From Flavobacteriales bacterium (GTDB lineage: Bacteria; Bacteroidota; Bacteroidia; Flavobacteriales_F; PHOS-HE28), in the NCBI GenBank assembly GCA_016712535.1, contig JADJQW010000004.1:1-64000 (forward strand): a stretch of DNA of 64,000 nucleotides. Direction: 5' to 3'. The position numbers and the translations under genes were made by a program. The notes under the pieces are model-generated. The model was not told where the DNA came from and ran no database searches. It saw nothing but the letters and a program-made list of their open reading frames with translations. Shown one piece after another: positions 12,994-21,646 of this stretch. Numbering within the stretch: position 1 is the stretch's first letter; the number at the start of each line of letters is the position of its first letter.

Positions 12994-14954
12994 GTGCATC
13001 CTGGAGCAAAAGTTCTTCTGCTTGTGACATTCCTGGCTGTGCATTCGAGCTCTGCCAAACAAGGGATTGAAAAAGAGGATTCCCTCCGCTGAACCCCTTA
13101 TAGAGCGGGAATCCATTGATGAGGTGTTATATGCAGCGCGAAAGTGGCTTGATACCCATCCTGATACCATTCCGGCCATGCTCGGCTCTTCGTGTCCGAT
13201 GGGATCAGCTCTCATGGAACAAGCACGCGGCTCAGTGGCATCTTTGATGGCGGAGGCGAAGGCCAAGTTGTCTCGAATGCCCGAAGCCTTGGCGGCATGC
13301 GATTCGGCCGTGTGGTATGCCGAAAAGGTCGCGACCCCCACTGTCCTCGCCGAAGCGGACGTCATTCGCGGTCAGGTCTACGTCTGGTCCGGTGACCTTG
13401 ATCGCGCCTCCAGATGCTATGAAACCGCCCTGACGCTTTTTTTCAAGTCGGGCAATCGCTCTCGAGCGGCCTATGCCACAAGGGAGCTGGGCTGGGTCTT
13501 GTACCTGCAGCGGCACTTCGATCTGGCCATGGAGCGCTACCGTGATGCGTTGGCCGAGTATCGGCGACTGAATGACCGAGGGGGAATGGCACGCGTATTC
13601 CGGAGCATGGGCCTTGTTCATTGTGATACTTCCGGAGACAAGACCTATCGTACCTGTGTGACCTATTTCGATTCATCCATTGCGATCTGCAAGGAGATCA
13701 ACGATCACTACGGCCTTGCGGCAACCCACTCGAACATGGGATCAGTATTCATGTACCAGGATATGCTCGATAGGTCAAAGGCTCATTTCGACACGGCATT
13801 GATCCATGCCAGGGAATCAGGTGACGCCCGGCTGTTGGCGAGTGTATCAGGCACGGCCGGGGAGTATTACTTACATACGGCCCGTCCGGATGAAGCGCTC
13901 CGCATATGTTCAGCAACAATGGAAGCTGCCAGGTCCAGCGGCATGCTGACGTTGGAACGTGATGCGGCACTCTGTGTGTACAACGCATTGAGGCTACTTG
14001 GAAAGGACAGGAAGGCGAACACTGCACTTTTGGTCGTACATCACACTTCGTGATTCCATCGTCAACCTGAAGAGCCGGGATGATGTACTGAAGCGTTCGA
14101 TCCGGAAGCAGCGGGTCGGCGGCAGTTCGAAGACAGTATTCGTCACGCTGCCGAGTTGGACCGTACAGAGAGTGCCAGACGTATCGAACAACTTCGGGCC
14201 CATCGAAATCGCAACCGCGCCCTTGCATTGGGTGTTGGCGGTTTGCTTCTTCCTGGGAGGAGGCGGGGTTTTCTATCGGATCGACCGCAAACGTCGCCGC
14301 GAACGGTTTGAACGCGACGCTGCTCGCCTACAGACCCACGTGCTCCGTACCCAGATGAACCCGCACTTCATCTTCAACGCCCTCAACAGCATCAACAGCT
14401 ACGTGCAGGAGAACGAGCGCGACCTGGCCAGCGGCTTCCTCACCAAGTTCGCACGGCTCATGCGCTTGGTCCTGGAGAACAGCAGGTATAACGAAGTGCC
14501 TCTCGAGCAGGACCTGGATGCCCTGCGCCTGTACATAGAACTGGAGCAGGTACGGACGAACGGCAAGTTCGATTACAGCATCGAGGTGGATGCAGCCATC
14601 GACCAGGCTGAGACCATGGTGCCCCCGCTCGTGATGCAGCCCTTCGTGGAGAACGCCATCTGGCATGGAATCTCCCGCAAGGAGGGCAAGGGGCACATCA
14701 AGCTTATTGTCCGCAAGTACCCCAATCGCTTGACCATGTCAGTTGAGGATGATGGTGTGGGGCGGGGAGCGAGTTCGACGCATCCCGCGCCCGATGGCGC
14801 CCCGCCCAAATCCTCCTTGGGAACGACCATAACACAGGACCGTCTTTCGCTACTTGGCAAGCAACGCGGAGGTGAGGCCGGGTTCCGGTTCATGGACCTT
14901 GAGCCGGGTACGCGTGTGGAAGTGGAGTTGCCGATCCAGGACATCGCGCGATAG
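12994..14954 (+). pseudogene. TPR sensor histidine kinase (LytS/His_kinase family), copy C, frameshifted
   Basis: A GTG at 12994 begins a signal peptide (KVLLLVTFLAVHSSSAKQ). The frame changes near 13080, then a long TPR region runs to about 14020 (for example RAAYATRELGWVLYLQRHF). Further changes occur near 14020 and in a compensated stretch at about 14100-14240, where EDSIRHAAELDRTESARR restores the linker. A membrane helix (about 14225-14275) precedes a complete PF06580 kinase domain with MNPHFIFNALNSI, FVENAIWHGI, VEDDGVGR and SLGTTITQDRLSLLGKQ. It is closely similar to copy B and is the nearest kinase to the LytTR regulator at 15596, so it is the likeliest cognate sensor if functional. 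Confidence 0.82.
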
Positions 14955-15039
14955 TCGGTGCGGCGCCATTCGCTCATCCAGGTCCGCCGTTCGCTCTGTG
15001 GTGCTTGGGGCAGTTTTGGCTGCCACCCACCTTCGCGAG

Positions 15040-15566
15040 GTGGTCAGAATTCCGCTGTTCATTCCTGTCGTGCTGTTGCTAGCTGCATTGGCTGTCCTAG
15101 GTTGGGCAGCCCTACCTGCAAGAGCTTGCCTGTATGTCCGAGGACAGTGGAGCGGCCAACTACCGAAGGGCGGTCGAGCACAAATTGTGGCACAGGTCGT
15201 TGGCGGGCGAAGGGTCGTTGCTCGTCCACGCGCGAATGGCGATTTCTTCCTAACGTTACCCATTGGGTGCAGCGCGATGGTCCGGTTCATATTGGAGGGT
15301 AAGGAGATGCGGACAATGATGGTCGAGCACAAGCCCGCGCAGGGCACCAAGCTGATCGGAAGTCGTACCAGCTTGAGTTGCTTGACTTATGGTCGTGCAA
15401 TCAGATTGCCGTTCGGAGTGTGACCTTGGACGACAGTACGTGCATCGTGACCGAGAATGCTGACTCAGCCCGTCATGCTCCCAAGGATTGCCAGTTGTTC
15501 GACCGCCTTGAACATTTGTTCGGAACAACTTCGGAAATAGAACGTCATGATACATTCACACGATAG
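15040..15566 (+). pseudogene. small secreted or anchored hypothetical protein, one frameshift
   Basis: From the GTG at 15040 there is a hydrophobic N-terminus (VVRIPLFIPVVLLLAALAVL) followed by a beta-rich region (LYVRGQWSGQLPKGGRAQ, VRFILEGKEMRTMMVEHKPA). This frame ends at 15423. From about 15350 the alternative frame DRKSYQLELLDLWSCNQ continues plausibly to 15566, so one indel near 15350-15360 is likely. I recognise no family. The segment VVARPRANGDFFLTLPIG resembles carboxypeptidase-regulatory-like beta domains, but only loosely. It lies between the last kinase and the LytTR regulator. Confidence 0.45.
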
Positions 15567-15595
15567 CTGAGGCACCAATTCAATTCAAAGAGACC

Positions 15596-16351
15596 ATGGC
15601 AAACTTGCTCACCGCCGTGATCGTCGATGACGAGGACGCACCGCGCAACCTTCTCACTGGCTTGTTGAAGCGCCTGCACCCTGAAGTTCATCTGTTAGGG
15701 ACCGCCGTCGATGTTCCAACCGGAATTGACCTCGTCCGTCGCACCTCGCCCCAGATCCTCTTCCTTGACATCGAGCTCAAGGACAAGACCGGCTTCGACC
15801 TGCTCCGCGCCCTGGGCGATAGGCGCCCGCATGTGATCTTCACCACTGCGCACGAGAGTTATGCCGTGAAGGCCATCCGCTTCAGTGCGCTGGACTATTT
15901 GCTCAAGCCGATCGATGCACAAGAGCTGGCGGATGCGATTGCGAAGGCCGTGCAGGCGGTAAGCGCCACCGAGAAGCCGGTCATGGTGGACATGCTACTG
16001 AAGAACATCGATCGCTCCATTGGTGATCGCACCATCGCCTTGCCAGTGAGCGATGGCCTGGAGCTGGTGCATGTCAACGAGATCGTCGTCTGCGAATCCG
16101 ACTCCAACTACACCACCTTGCACTTGCGCGACGACAAGCGCTTGGTGATCTCGCGTACACTAAAGGAGTTCGAGGATCTATTAGGTGAGCAGGAGTTCAT
16201 TCGCGTTCACAACTCGCACCTCGTGAGCCGCAAGCACATCCGCAAGTACATCAAGGGCGAAGGCGGCGAAGTGATCATGTCCAACGGCATGAACATCGCC
16301 GTGTCGCGCCGTAAGAAGCAGGAGTTGATGGATGCGCTGGAACGATTATGA
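15596..16351 (+). CDS. LytTR-family response regulator transcription factor
   Basis: This intact gene encodes 251 residues. The receiver domain (about 4-120) has the acidic pocket D11-D12, the phospho-acceptor D58 in ILFLDIEL, T83/T84 in IFTTAHE and K104 in YLLKPID. The C-terminal LytTR DNA-binding domain (about 145-250) has the typical VNEIVVCESDSNYTTLHL, FIRVHNSHLVS and the final VSRRKKQELMDAL. The family binds DNA as the output of LytS-type kinases, and three such kinase genes lie directly upstream in the same direction. It is the only unbroken gene in the first 17 kb. A copy of its last 30 codons lies at 17108-17197. Confidence 0.93.
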   Translation: MANLLTAVIVDDEDAPRNLLTGLLKRLHPEVHLLGTAVDVPTGIDLVRRTSPQILFLDIELKDKTGFDLLRALGDRRPHVIFTTAHESYAVKAIRFSALDYLLKPIDAQELADAIAKAVQAVSATEKPVMVDMLLKNIDRSIGDRTIALPVSDGLELVHVNEIVVCESDSNYTTLHLRDDKRLVISRTLKEFEDLLGEQEFIRVHNSHLVSRKHIRKYIKGEGGEVIMSNGMNIAVSRRKKQELMDALERL

Positions 16352-16390
16352 CGGTTAATTGACAAGGACACCACCAACATACACCATTCC

Positions 16391-17102
16391 ATGCGTGCTT
16401 TCAGTTCTCTACTTCTGACCGCTCCGACCTTTTGGATGTCACTTGTTAGCATTGCTTCCGCCAGGAGTTCTACATCAGCCAACCCAGCGTGACGACATGC
16501 CAGGGCGCTCTCTTGGATAGTGGCGGGAATGCCGGAGCCTATGGCAACAACGAGAACTTCACCATGGTCCTTTGTCCTGACGGAAGCGGTCCGGCCATCT
16601 CCCTGCAATGGGTCATCTTCAACTTGAACACTGCGGGCTTGGCCCCGGTGGACCAGATGAGCATCTACGATGGCGACAACACCTCGGCGCCGCTGATTGG
16701 CAACTGGAGCGGCAGTGATTCGCCGGGTATCATCGGGGCTAGCTTCGCTAACCCCACGGGCTGCCTCACGGTGGTATTCACGAGCAATAACACAGGGACC
16801 GGCGATTTCGCCGCGAACATTAGCTGCTTCGAGCCCAGTGATCCTACGGTGATTACAACCCTCGGCATCACATTACCCCGCTTATCCATCTTCCCCAATC
16901 CCGGGCGCGACCTCTTCACCGTGGCTTATAGCGGAAGTAGCCCTCGCTACACAGTGATCGACCTCACGGGCCAGGAGGTGATGGACCTGGGCTTGCGCAC
17001 CGGTCCTTCACCAGATCGTCGTCCTTGGCCTCAGGCACATATCTGCTGCGGTGGTCCGATGGGGAACAAAGTGGAAGACTGCCGGTCGTGCTGCAGCGAT
17101 AG
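16391..17102 (+). pseudogene. CUB-like secreted protein with T9SS type A sorting domain, frameshifted
   Basis: The ATG at 16391 gives a signal peptide (MRAFSSLLLTAPTFW...). A frame change near 16460 leads into QEFYISQPSVTTCQG and a CUB-like beta domain (GAYGNNENFTMVLCP, MSIYDGDNTSAPLIG, LTVVFTSNNTGTGDF). The sorting domain starts at RLSIFPNPGRDLF (about 16880). Another frame change near 17010 is needed to reach SGTYLLRWSDGEQSGRLP and the stop at 17100-17102. The CUB family often binds extracellular carbohydrate or protein. The gene sits between the intact LytTR gene and a remnant of a second LytTR gene. Confidence 0.75.
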
Positions 17103-17107
17103 TGCGA

Positions 17108-17197
17108 GATGACGAGGCCATCATGTCCAACGGCATGAGCATCGCGGTGTTGCGCAGCAAGCACCAGGAGCTGATGGATGCGCTGGAGCGGCTGTGA
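17108..17197 (+). pseudogene. 3'-end remnant of a second LytTR regulator gene
   Basis: The 29 codons plus stop read DDEAIMSNGMSIAVLRSKHQ...LMDALERL. This nearly repeats the end of the regulator at 15596-16351 (GEVIMSNGMNIAVSRRKKQ...LMDALERL). No upstream receiver or LytTR sequence precedes it. It begins 5 bases after the stop of the CUB-like gene, so the rest of a duplicated regulator was deleted or replaced. Confidence 0.8.
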
Positions 17198-17231
17198 TTC
17201 CGCTGGCTTACGCGCTTACTTTTGCGCCGTC

Positions 17232-17447
17232 GTGAAACTCGTCGTCGAAGTCAAGGACAGCAAGGCGGAGTTCTTCCTGGAACTCCTGAAGAGCCTGCCG
17301 TTCGTTAAAGCCCAAAAGGCGGAGAAGGCAGGAAGCGAGAACGCCGAGATACTCCGGAGCGTCCGTAGTGCGGTCAAGGAACTCAAGGCCGCCAAGAAGG
17401 GAAAGCTGGCTGGTCGGCCGATCCAAGAACTGTTGGATGAGCTTTGA
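17232..17447 (+). CDS. antitoxin-like small protein upstream of RelE-type toxin
   Basis: This gene encodes 71 residues from a GTG at 17232. It is Lys/Glu-rich and largely helical (VKLVVEVKDSKAEFFLELL, then AEILRSVRSAVKELKAAKKG). Its 3' end overlaps the next gene by 11 bases (ATG at 17437), the usual antitoxin-toxin arrangement. No DNA-binding motif is obvious. The assignment rests mainly on position, size and overlap. Confidence 0.6.
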   Translation: MKLVVEVKDSKAEFFLELLKSLPFVKAQKAEKAGSENAEILRSVRSAVKELKAAKKGKLAGRPIQELLDEL

Positions 17448-17763
17448 GTTCAGGTCTCTGGCAGAATTCGATCGGCGCGTCAAAGCACTTTCGCGAAAGT
17501 ATCCATTGATCAAGAACGATCTCGCGGCGCTGATTGACGAGCTCCGCAGCGATCCGCACGCGGGCACCTCCTTGGGAAGGGGTTGCTACAAGGTCCGGAT
17601 GCGCATCAGTTCCAAAGGACAGGGGAAAAGTGGTGGAGCTAGTGTGATCACGCTATGTACGGATCGCGGCAAGGTCATTTGGATGCTTACCATGTATGAC
17701 AAGTCCGATAAGGTTAATGTCAGGGAAGCTGAGATCTCCAGTCTCCTTGCGCAGGTGCCTTGA
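17437..17763 (+). CDS. RelE/HigB-like toxin of a type II toxin-antitoxin pair
   Basis: This gene encodes 108 residues. The N-terminal helical segment (FRSLAEFDRRVKALSRKYP) is followed by a beta-sheet half with the layout of RelE-superfamily toxins: GRGCYKVRMRISSKGQGKSG, SVITLCTDRGKVIWMLTMYDKSDK and a final helix. Known members are ribosome-dependent mRNA endonucleases. The Arg/Lys-rich middle strand and the late Tyr-Asp-Lys cluster fit, but I have not identified the catalytic residues. The frame overlaps the antitoxin gene. Confidence 0.68.
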   Translation: MSFEFRSLAEFDRRVKALSRKYPLIKNDLAALIDELRSDPHAGTSLGRGCYKVRMRISSKGQGKSGGASVITLCTDRGKVIWMLTMYDKSDKVNVREAEISSLLAQVP

Positions 17764-17803
17764 TGGTGGCCGATCATGGGCTTTGGAACTGGCGCAGATT
17801 AGC

Positions 17804-18778
17804 ATGGAGCCTGTCAGCGCGAATGCAGCCTCAGATGACATGATGCCCCACCACGCGCATTCCCATTCGCACGCGGGACATCTTCACCACCACCACGAGC
17901 ACGCCCACGGTCACGTCTCCGCCGCTAGTGCCGTAGCGCTCCGCACCGCCTTCTTCATCAACCTTGCCTTCACGGTGGTGGAGGTGGTCGGCGGCTGGTG
18001 GACTGGCTCCATCGCGGTGCTCACCGATGCCATGCACGATGCGGGCGACTGCCTGGTGCTGGGCACCGCGTGGTACTTGCAGCGCGTGGCCATGAAGGGG
18101 CGCGATGCGCATTACAGCTACGGCTACGGCCGCTACAGCATGCTCGGAGGATGGCTCACCAGCGTGGTGCTCATCGTGGGTGCGCTGTTCATGCTATCCG
18201 TGAGCGTGCCCAAGCTCTGGGCCCCCGAGCTGCCGCATTCATTGGGCATGATCGGCTTCGCGCTCTTCGGCCTTCTCATGAACGGACTCGCCGCGTGGAA
18301 GCTCCACGGCGGGCAGACGCTCAACGAGCGTGGCGCGTACCTGCACTTGATGGAGGATGTGCTCGGCTGGGCCGCCGTCCTCGTGGGCGGCATCCTCATC
18401 CACTTCACCAACTGGGCCATCGTCGATCCGTTGCTCAGCATCGCCATCAGCGCGTACATCCTGGTCAACGCCATCGGCACCTTGAAGAAAGGAACCGGCA
18501 TCCTCATGCAGGAGATCCCCGCCGGCATCGACATGCAGGAGGTGCGCACGCGCCTCATGGCCATCCCGCACATCATCGACCTGCACGACCAGCACACGTG
18601 GACGCTCGACGGCAGTTTCATCGTGCATACCGTGCACATCGTGGTGGAGGAGGTGGGTCGCACGGAAGCGCTGGCCATCAAGGCCAAGGCCCGCGAGGTG
18701 CTGAAGGACCTCGGCATCCACCACGCCACCATTGAGCTCGAATGGGCCGATGAGGAATGCGGCCTGCAGCACCACTGA
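17804..18778 (+). CDS. cation diffusion facilitator (CzcD/ZitB-type Zn2+ exporter)
   Basis: This gene encodes 324 residues from the ATG at 17804. A cytoplasmic His-rich stretch (13 His between residues 16 and 37) precedes six predicted membrane helices. Helix 2 carries the metal site LTDAMHDAGD (D75, H78, D79, D82) and helix 5 carries HLMEDVLGW. The C-terminal cytoplasmic domain (about 235-324) contains HIIDLHDQHTWTLDGSF and is typical of dimeric CDF exporters. The family exchanges Zn2+ (sometimes Co2+ or Cd2+) for protons at the inner membrane. The next small gene starts 2 bases after the stop. Confidence 0.93.
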   Translation: MEPVSANAASDDMMPHHAHSHSHAGHLHHHHEHAHGHVSAASAVALRTAFFINLAFTVVEVVGGWWTGSIAVLTDAMHDAGDCLVLGTAWYLQRVAMKGRDAHYSYGYGRYSMLGGWLTSVVLIVGALFMLSVSVPKLWAPELPHSLGMIGFALFGLLMNGLAAWKLHGGQTLNERGAYLHLMEDVLGWAAVLVGGILIHFTNWAIVDPLLSIAISAYILVNAIGTLKKGTGILMQEIPAGIDMQEVRTRLMAIPHIIDLHDQHTWTLDGSFIVHTVHIVVEEVGRTEALAIKAKAREVLKDLGIHHATIELEWADEECGLQHH

Positions 18779-18780
18779 CC

Positions 18781-18924
18781 ATGAAGAAGTCCTTCTTCCG
18801 CCTGCTCGCGCGCCTCAACAAGCTGCTGCTGCCCAAGCTCTGGGACAAGGACCTCTTGCGGCTCACCAAGGCCCAGAAGCTGATCGTGGGCTGGCGTTAC
18901 TACGTCACGCGCAACGCGCTGTGA
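18781..18924 (+). CDS. conserved small basic protein (47 aa)
   Basis: The ATG at 18781 lies 2 bases after the CDF stop. The product is short, basic and helical: MKKSFFRLLARLNKLLLPK, then KLIVGWRYYVTRNAL. From memory, similar proteins of about 50 residues are common in Flavobacteriia and are sometimes labelled 'SsrA-binding protein', although they are far shorter than SmpB. I would not assign a function. The closeness to the CDF gene suggests co-transcription. Confidence 0.6.
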   Translation: MKKSFFRLLARLNKLLLPKLWDKDLLRLTKAQKLIVGWRYYVTRNAL

Positions 18925-18928
18925 TCGG

Positions 18929-19120
18929 CACTCCGGAGCGCGGGAGCTGCGAAGCAGCTGGAACCCGCGCATCCGGAGTCTCACCCAAGCCATCACGCGA
19001 ATGCAGATTCGTGAGACGCCGGATGACCGCCTCCGCGCCGCTGCGCCCGGCCTCCGGGGACGGGATCCATTTCCCCTTCCCGAACTGCGGCTTGCGCTAC
19101 TCGAGGAAGGCGTTGCGGCC
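18929..19120. repeat. REP-like palindromic repeat plus displaced menB 3' tail (copy 1)
   Basis: The left part (18930-18979) folds into a long hairpin. ACTCCGGA pairs with TCCGGAGT, GCGCGGG with CCCGCGC, and AGCTGC with GCAGCT around a GAA loop. A second hairpin, CGAAT-gcag-ATTCG flanked by CTCAC/GTGAG, follows. The right part (about 19060-19120), read on the minus strand, encodes GRNAFLE-stop-RKPQFGKGKWIP. That is the end of MenB with one Lys codon turned into TAG. The whole block matches 57473-57682, differing mainly by indels in the middle. Confidence 0.9.
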
Positions 19121-19139
19121 TTTGGTCCCGTGCATTCCG

Positions 19140-19934
19140 TCAGCTTTTCGCCAGGTCCGATCGGACCGTGGCACTGCGCTCCGCAAAGGTCCATGTGCAT
19201 CCACGGTCCGGGGCGCTAAAGCAATGCGCGCTGAAGCCGATGAGCTCGCATCGGTGGCGCAAGGTGTGCAGGCCGCCGTTGCCCGCTGTGACATCCGGGT
19301 CGAAGCCCTGCCCATTGTCCGATACGATGAGCGTGATGGGCGGGCCGTAGCGGAAGGTGATGGAGAGCGCATCGGCCCGACTGTGCTTGAGCGCGTTGTT
19401 CACCACTTCCTGGAAGATGCGGTAGAGAATGGTGCTGGTGTCGGCATCGATCGTGCGGGGCTCGCCTTCGAGTTGAACCTGTGCACGGATCCGCACCACG
19501 CGCTCAATGCGCGCGGCCTCGAAAGCGAGCGCCTCGGCCAGGGTCCGATTCAACCAGAGCTCCCGACTGAGGCTGTGCGCCAGTCGCCGGACTTCTTCAA
19601 TCCCCAGTTCAAGTGCCTCTACGGCGGCGCCGAGCTTGCCCTTTCCACGGCTATCCCCTGCTGCGGCACGCAAGCCGATCAGCGACACCGTCAGCAATTG
19701 CCCCACATTGTCATGCAATTCCCGGCCGATTTGATGCATGGTCTCCTGCGTGGCCTCCCGCTCGGCCCGAGCCACTTCCTGCTGCAAGCGGCGGTGCTCC
19801 GCCTCCAGTTCCAATCGGTGCTTCACCCGCCTGTTGGAATTCACCACCATAAGGCCCGCCATGGCGCCGGCCATGAGCAGCAGCACGAGGGTGATGACGA
19901 TGATGGCGAAGACGATCTGCAGCGACTCACTCAT
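19140..19934 (-). CDS. NarL-type sensor histidine kinase (HisKA_3)
   Basis: This gene encodes 264 residues. One membrane helix (about 6-30) and a coiled linker precede HisKA_3, with H74 in IGRELHDNVGQLL. The HATPase domain has VVNNALKHSRA (N box) and DNGQGFDP. The ATG at 19934 is chosen because it overlaps the stop of the upstream gene (ATGAGTGA). There is no sensory domain of its own, so the co-translated 7TM protein may supply sensing. A LuxR-type receiver gene at 21647-22306 is the nearest candidate partner. A displaced menB tail lies immediately 3' of the stop. Confidence 0.9.
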   Translation of the reverse strand: MSESLQIVFAIIVITLVLLLMAGAMAGLMVVNSNRRVKHRLELEAEHRRLQQEVARAEREATQETMHQIGRELHDNVGQLLTVSLIGLRAAAGDSRGKGKLGAAVEALELGIEEVRRLAHSLSRELWLNRTLAEALAFEAARIERVVRIRAQVQLEGEPRTIDADTSTILYRIFQEVVNNALKHSRADALSITFRYGPPITLIVSDNGQGFDPDVTAGNGGLHTLRHRCELIGFSAHCFSAPDRGCTWTFAERSATVRSDLAKS

Positions 19935-20577
19935 GCTCAACGCGCTGTTGGCGGACAAAGAGCCAGCCGGCATAGGCGGCGAGAAGGTAGCGAACGGTGC
20001 ACAGCACGGGCATGATGGTCCAGAGCGTGGAAGCCAATTCCAGGTCCTGCTTGCGCAGGTAGCGCGCCAGGCCCATCACAGGTGGCAGCGCAATGAAGTA
20101 GAGCAGCATGCCCGTGAAGAGCCAGAAGGCCGGAATCCGGTGCAAGGGGTCAGCGCTTGTGTTGGCCATGCGCCAAAGCACCCAGCCGAGCACCAGGGCA
20201 AGCAGGAAGGCGAACAGGACGATCGCTTCGAACAGGACGTCGTGCATCCAGTCCACGAACCTCGCGTTCACCAGGTAGCCGGTGAGCCCGAGCACGGCTG
20301 CCAGCAGCAGCGCCTTGCCCCATGCGGGTTGTTGAGCATGGGCCATGGCCAGCACGAGCAGGAACTCGAGCAAGATGAACGAATTGTAGTACAGGGCATT
20401 GACCTCTTGCCGAAGCTTGGTGATGTAGCCGACCAGCTCAACAAGGAATGCCAGGGCAATGAGCGCACCACCAAGACGGAAAAGGCGGGGTCTTGGCCGG
20501 CTGATGCTCCAGAATGCGGCAAAGGCCGCCCCGATGGCCGCCAGCATGAGCAGCTCGCGGAGATGATACAAGAGCAT
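19927..20577 (-). CDS. 7TM integral membrane protein, probable sensory partner of the kinase
   Basis: This gene encodes 216 residues with about seven hydrophobic helices (for example AAIGAAFAAFWSI, ALIALAFLVELVGYI, FILLEFLLVLAMAH and VLFAFLLALVLGWVLW). There are short loops and no enzymatic motif. The stop overlaps the start of the NarL-type kinase by 8 bases, so the two are translationally coupled. A membrane sensor module encoded separately from its soluble-type kinase is a plausible reading, by inference from the overlap only. Confidence 0.65.
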   Translation of the reverse strand: MLLYHLRELLMLAAIGAAFAAFWSISRPRPRLFRLGGALIALAFLVELVGYITKLRQEVNALYYNSFILLEFLLVLAMAHAQQPAWGKALLLAAVLGLTGYLVNARFVDWMHDVLFEAIVLFAFLLALVLGWVLWRMANTSADPLHRIPAFWLFTGMLLYFIALPPVMGLARYLRKQDLELASTLWTIMPVLCTVRYLLAAYAGWLFVRQQRVEHE

Positions 20578-20607
20578 GGGGACGAAGAGCCAGGTGCTGT
20601 TCCCGGG

Positions 20608-21549
20608 TCACTTGCACGTATGCCGCGGCGGGGTGGCCGTCACCCAGAATTTGAATGGCGTGTTCGGACATAAGTGCGGGCAAGGCGAGCCCACATCGAG
20701 CGCCTTCGCCCGGAAAGGCTCGTTCACGTATATGGAATCGTCGAGGTCCACTCCAACCGGAACCCAAGCCAGGCCTTGGTGGAAGCCGCGCTCCTCATAG
20801 CTGCTGTCCGGTTCCATTTCCCGGAATGAAGGGGTGGCGATCGGCACCAAGGCCACCTCGCCTTCGCTCAATCCGTTCTGCGTGATCAGGTCGCGAACCG
20901 CATCCTCTCCATGGATGGCTGAGTTGGGCTCAACCGCTGCATCGATGCGATTCCACACCGGGTCGCTGTTCGACCGGATCATCACCCGGCTGGCGTAGCG
21001 GTGCCATCCGCCGGTGGCCTTCCAGGCAGCGAGCCCGCCTGGCTCTGATTCAAGGGATCCATCCGCCTTGATCCTGTAGCAATCGTCGGAACCGGCGTAC
21101 TCATATTCTTCCGTGGCCTCGTCATAAGTGATGCAGAGCACCTGCAAGCGCACATCGAATTCTGAGGCGTTGTTCAGGCCGTAGTGCACCACCACGCCAC
21201 GCTCAATCGGACCGTTCGGCTCGCACGGCTCCACCGAACCGAGCACGGTCAATAGCTCGCTTACCTTCATCTGTATGCCGCCCGAAGGCATCGGAATGGG
21301 GGCATGGCTGGCGGAGTCTCCGTAATGGATATGGTCGGCGAAGTCCGCTTCGGCGCATGCCAATTCGCCCTTGGGGACATGCAGGTGCTCCGTGCCGAAC
21401 ACTTCGGGCAACGCGGCTTTCAGCGCGGCATCCATGGATTCAAGGCCATTCGTGGCAGGCTGTTGCTCAGAGCCGGAAGGGCCGCAGGCCAGCAGGCCGG
21501 CGGGCAGGGCGATGAGCAGGGAGCGAAGGCGGCGTCGAGTGCTGGGCAT
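20608..21549 (-). CDS. predicted lipoprotein of unknown function
   Basis: This gene encodes 313 residues from the ATG at 21549. The signal peptide ends in a lipobox (ALPAGLLACGPS). The mature protein is acidic and has several Cys (for example VEPCEPNG, GSDDCYRIK and SPCPHLCPNTPFKFW). The part from about residue 70 resembles a mixed alpha/beta globular domain. I do not recognise the family. A pair of ACCCGTG boxes lies 60-90 bases upstream of the start, between this gene and the LuxR-type regulator. Confidence 0.6.
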   Translation of the reverse strand: MPSTRRRLRSLLIALPAGLLACGPSGSEQQPATNGLESMDAALKAALPEVFGTEHLHVPKGELACAEADFADHIHYGDSASHAPIPMPSGGIQMKVSELLTVLGSVEPCEPNGPIERGVVVHYGLNNASEFDVRLQVLCITYDEATEEYEYAGSDDCYRIKADGSLESEPGGLAAWKATGGWHRYASRVMIRSNSDPVWNRIDAAVEPNSAIHGEDAVRDLITQNGLSEGEVALVPIATPSFREMEPDSSYEERGFHQGLAWVPVGVDLDDSIYVNEPFRAKALDVGSPCPHLCPNTPFKFWVTATPPRHTCK

Positions 21550-21609
21550 GCTGCGTGGGTTTGGCTTCCAAAAGAACAGGAGGGGCATCAATCGAAGCAC
21601 CGGTGCTCG

Positions 21610-21639
21610 CACGGGTGCAAGGGGGTTTCTTGCACGGGT
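21610..21639 (-). promoter_or_regulatory. direct-repeat box ACCCGTG x2 (site 1)
   Basis: CACGGGT occurs at 21610-21616 and 21633-21639, 23 bp apart. Read on the minus strand this is ACCCGTGCAAGAAACCCCC followed by a second ACCCGTG, 60-90 bp upstream of the lipoprotein start at 21549. The same arrangement recurs at 25827 and 57366. A paired binding site for a dimeric regulator is inferred. GCAAG/CTTGC complementarity inside this copy could also act as a weak terminator for the regulator gene. Confidence 0.5.
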
Positions 21640-21646
21640 GGCCTGA

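Noticed and set aside
18781..18924. SmpB (SsrA-binding protein)
   Set aside because: Only 47 residues long and lacking the SmpB beta-barrel. The name appears to be a common label for these small proteins.
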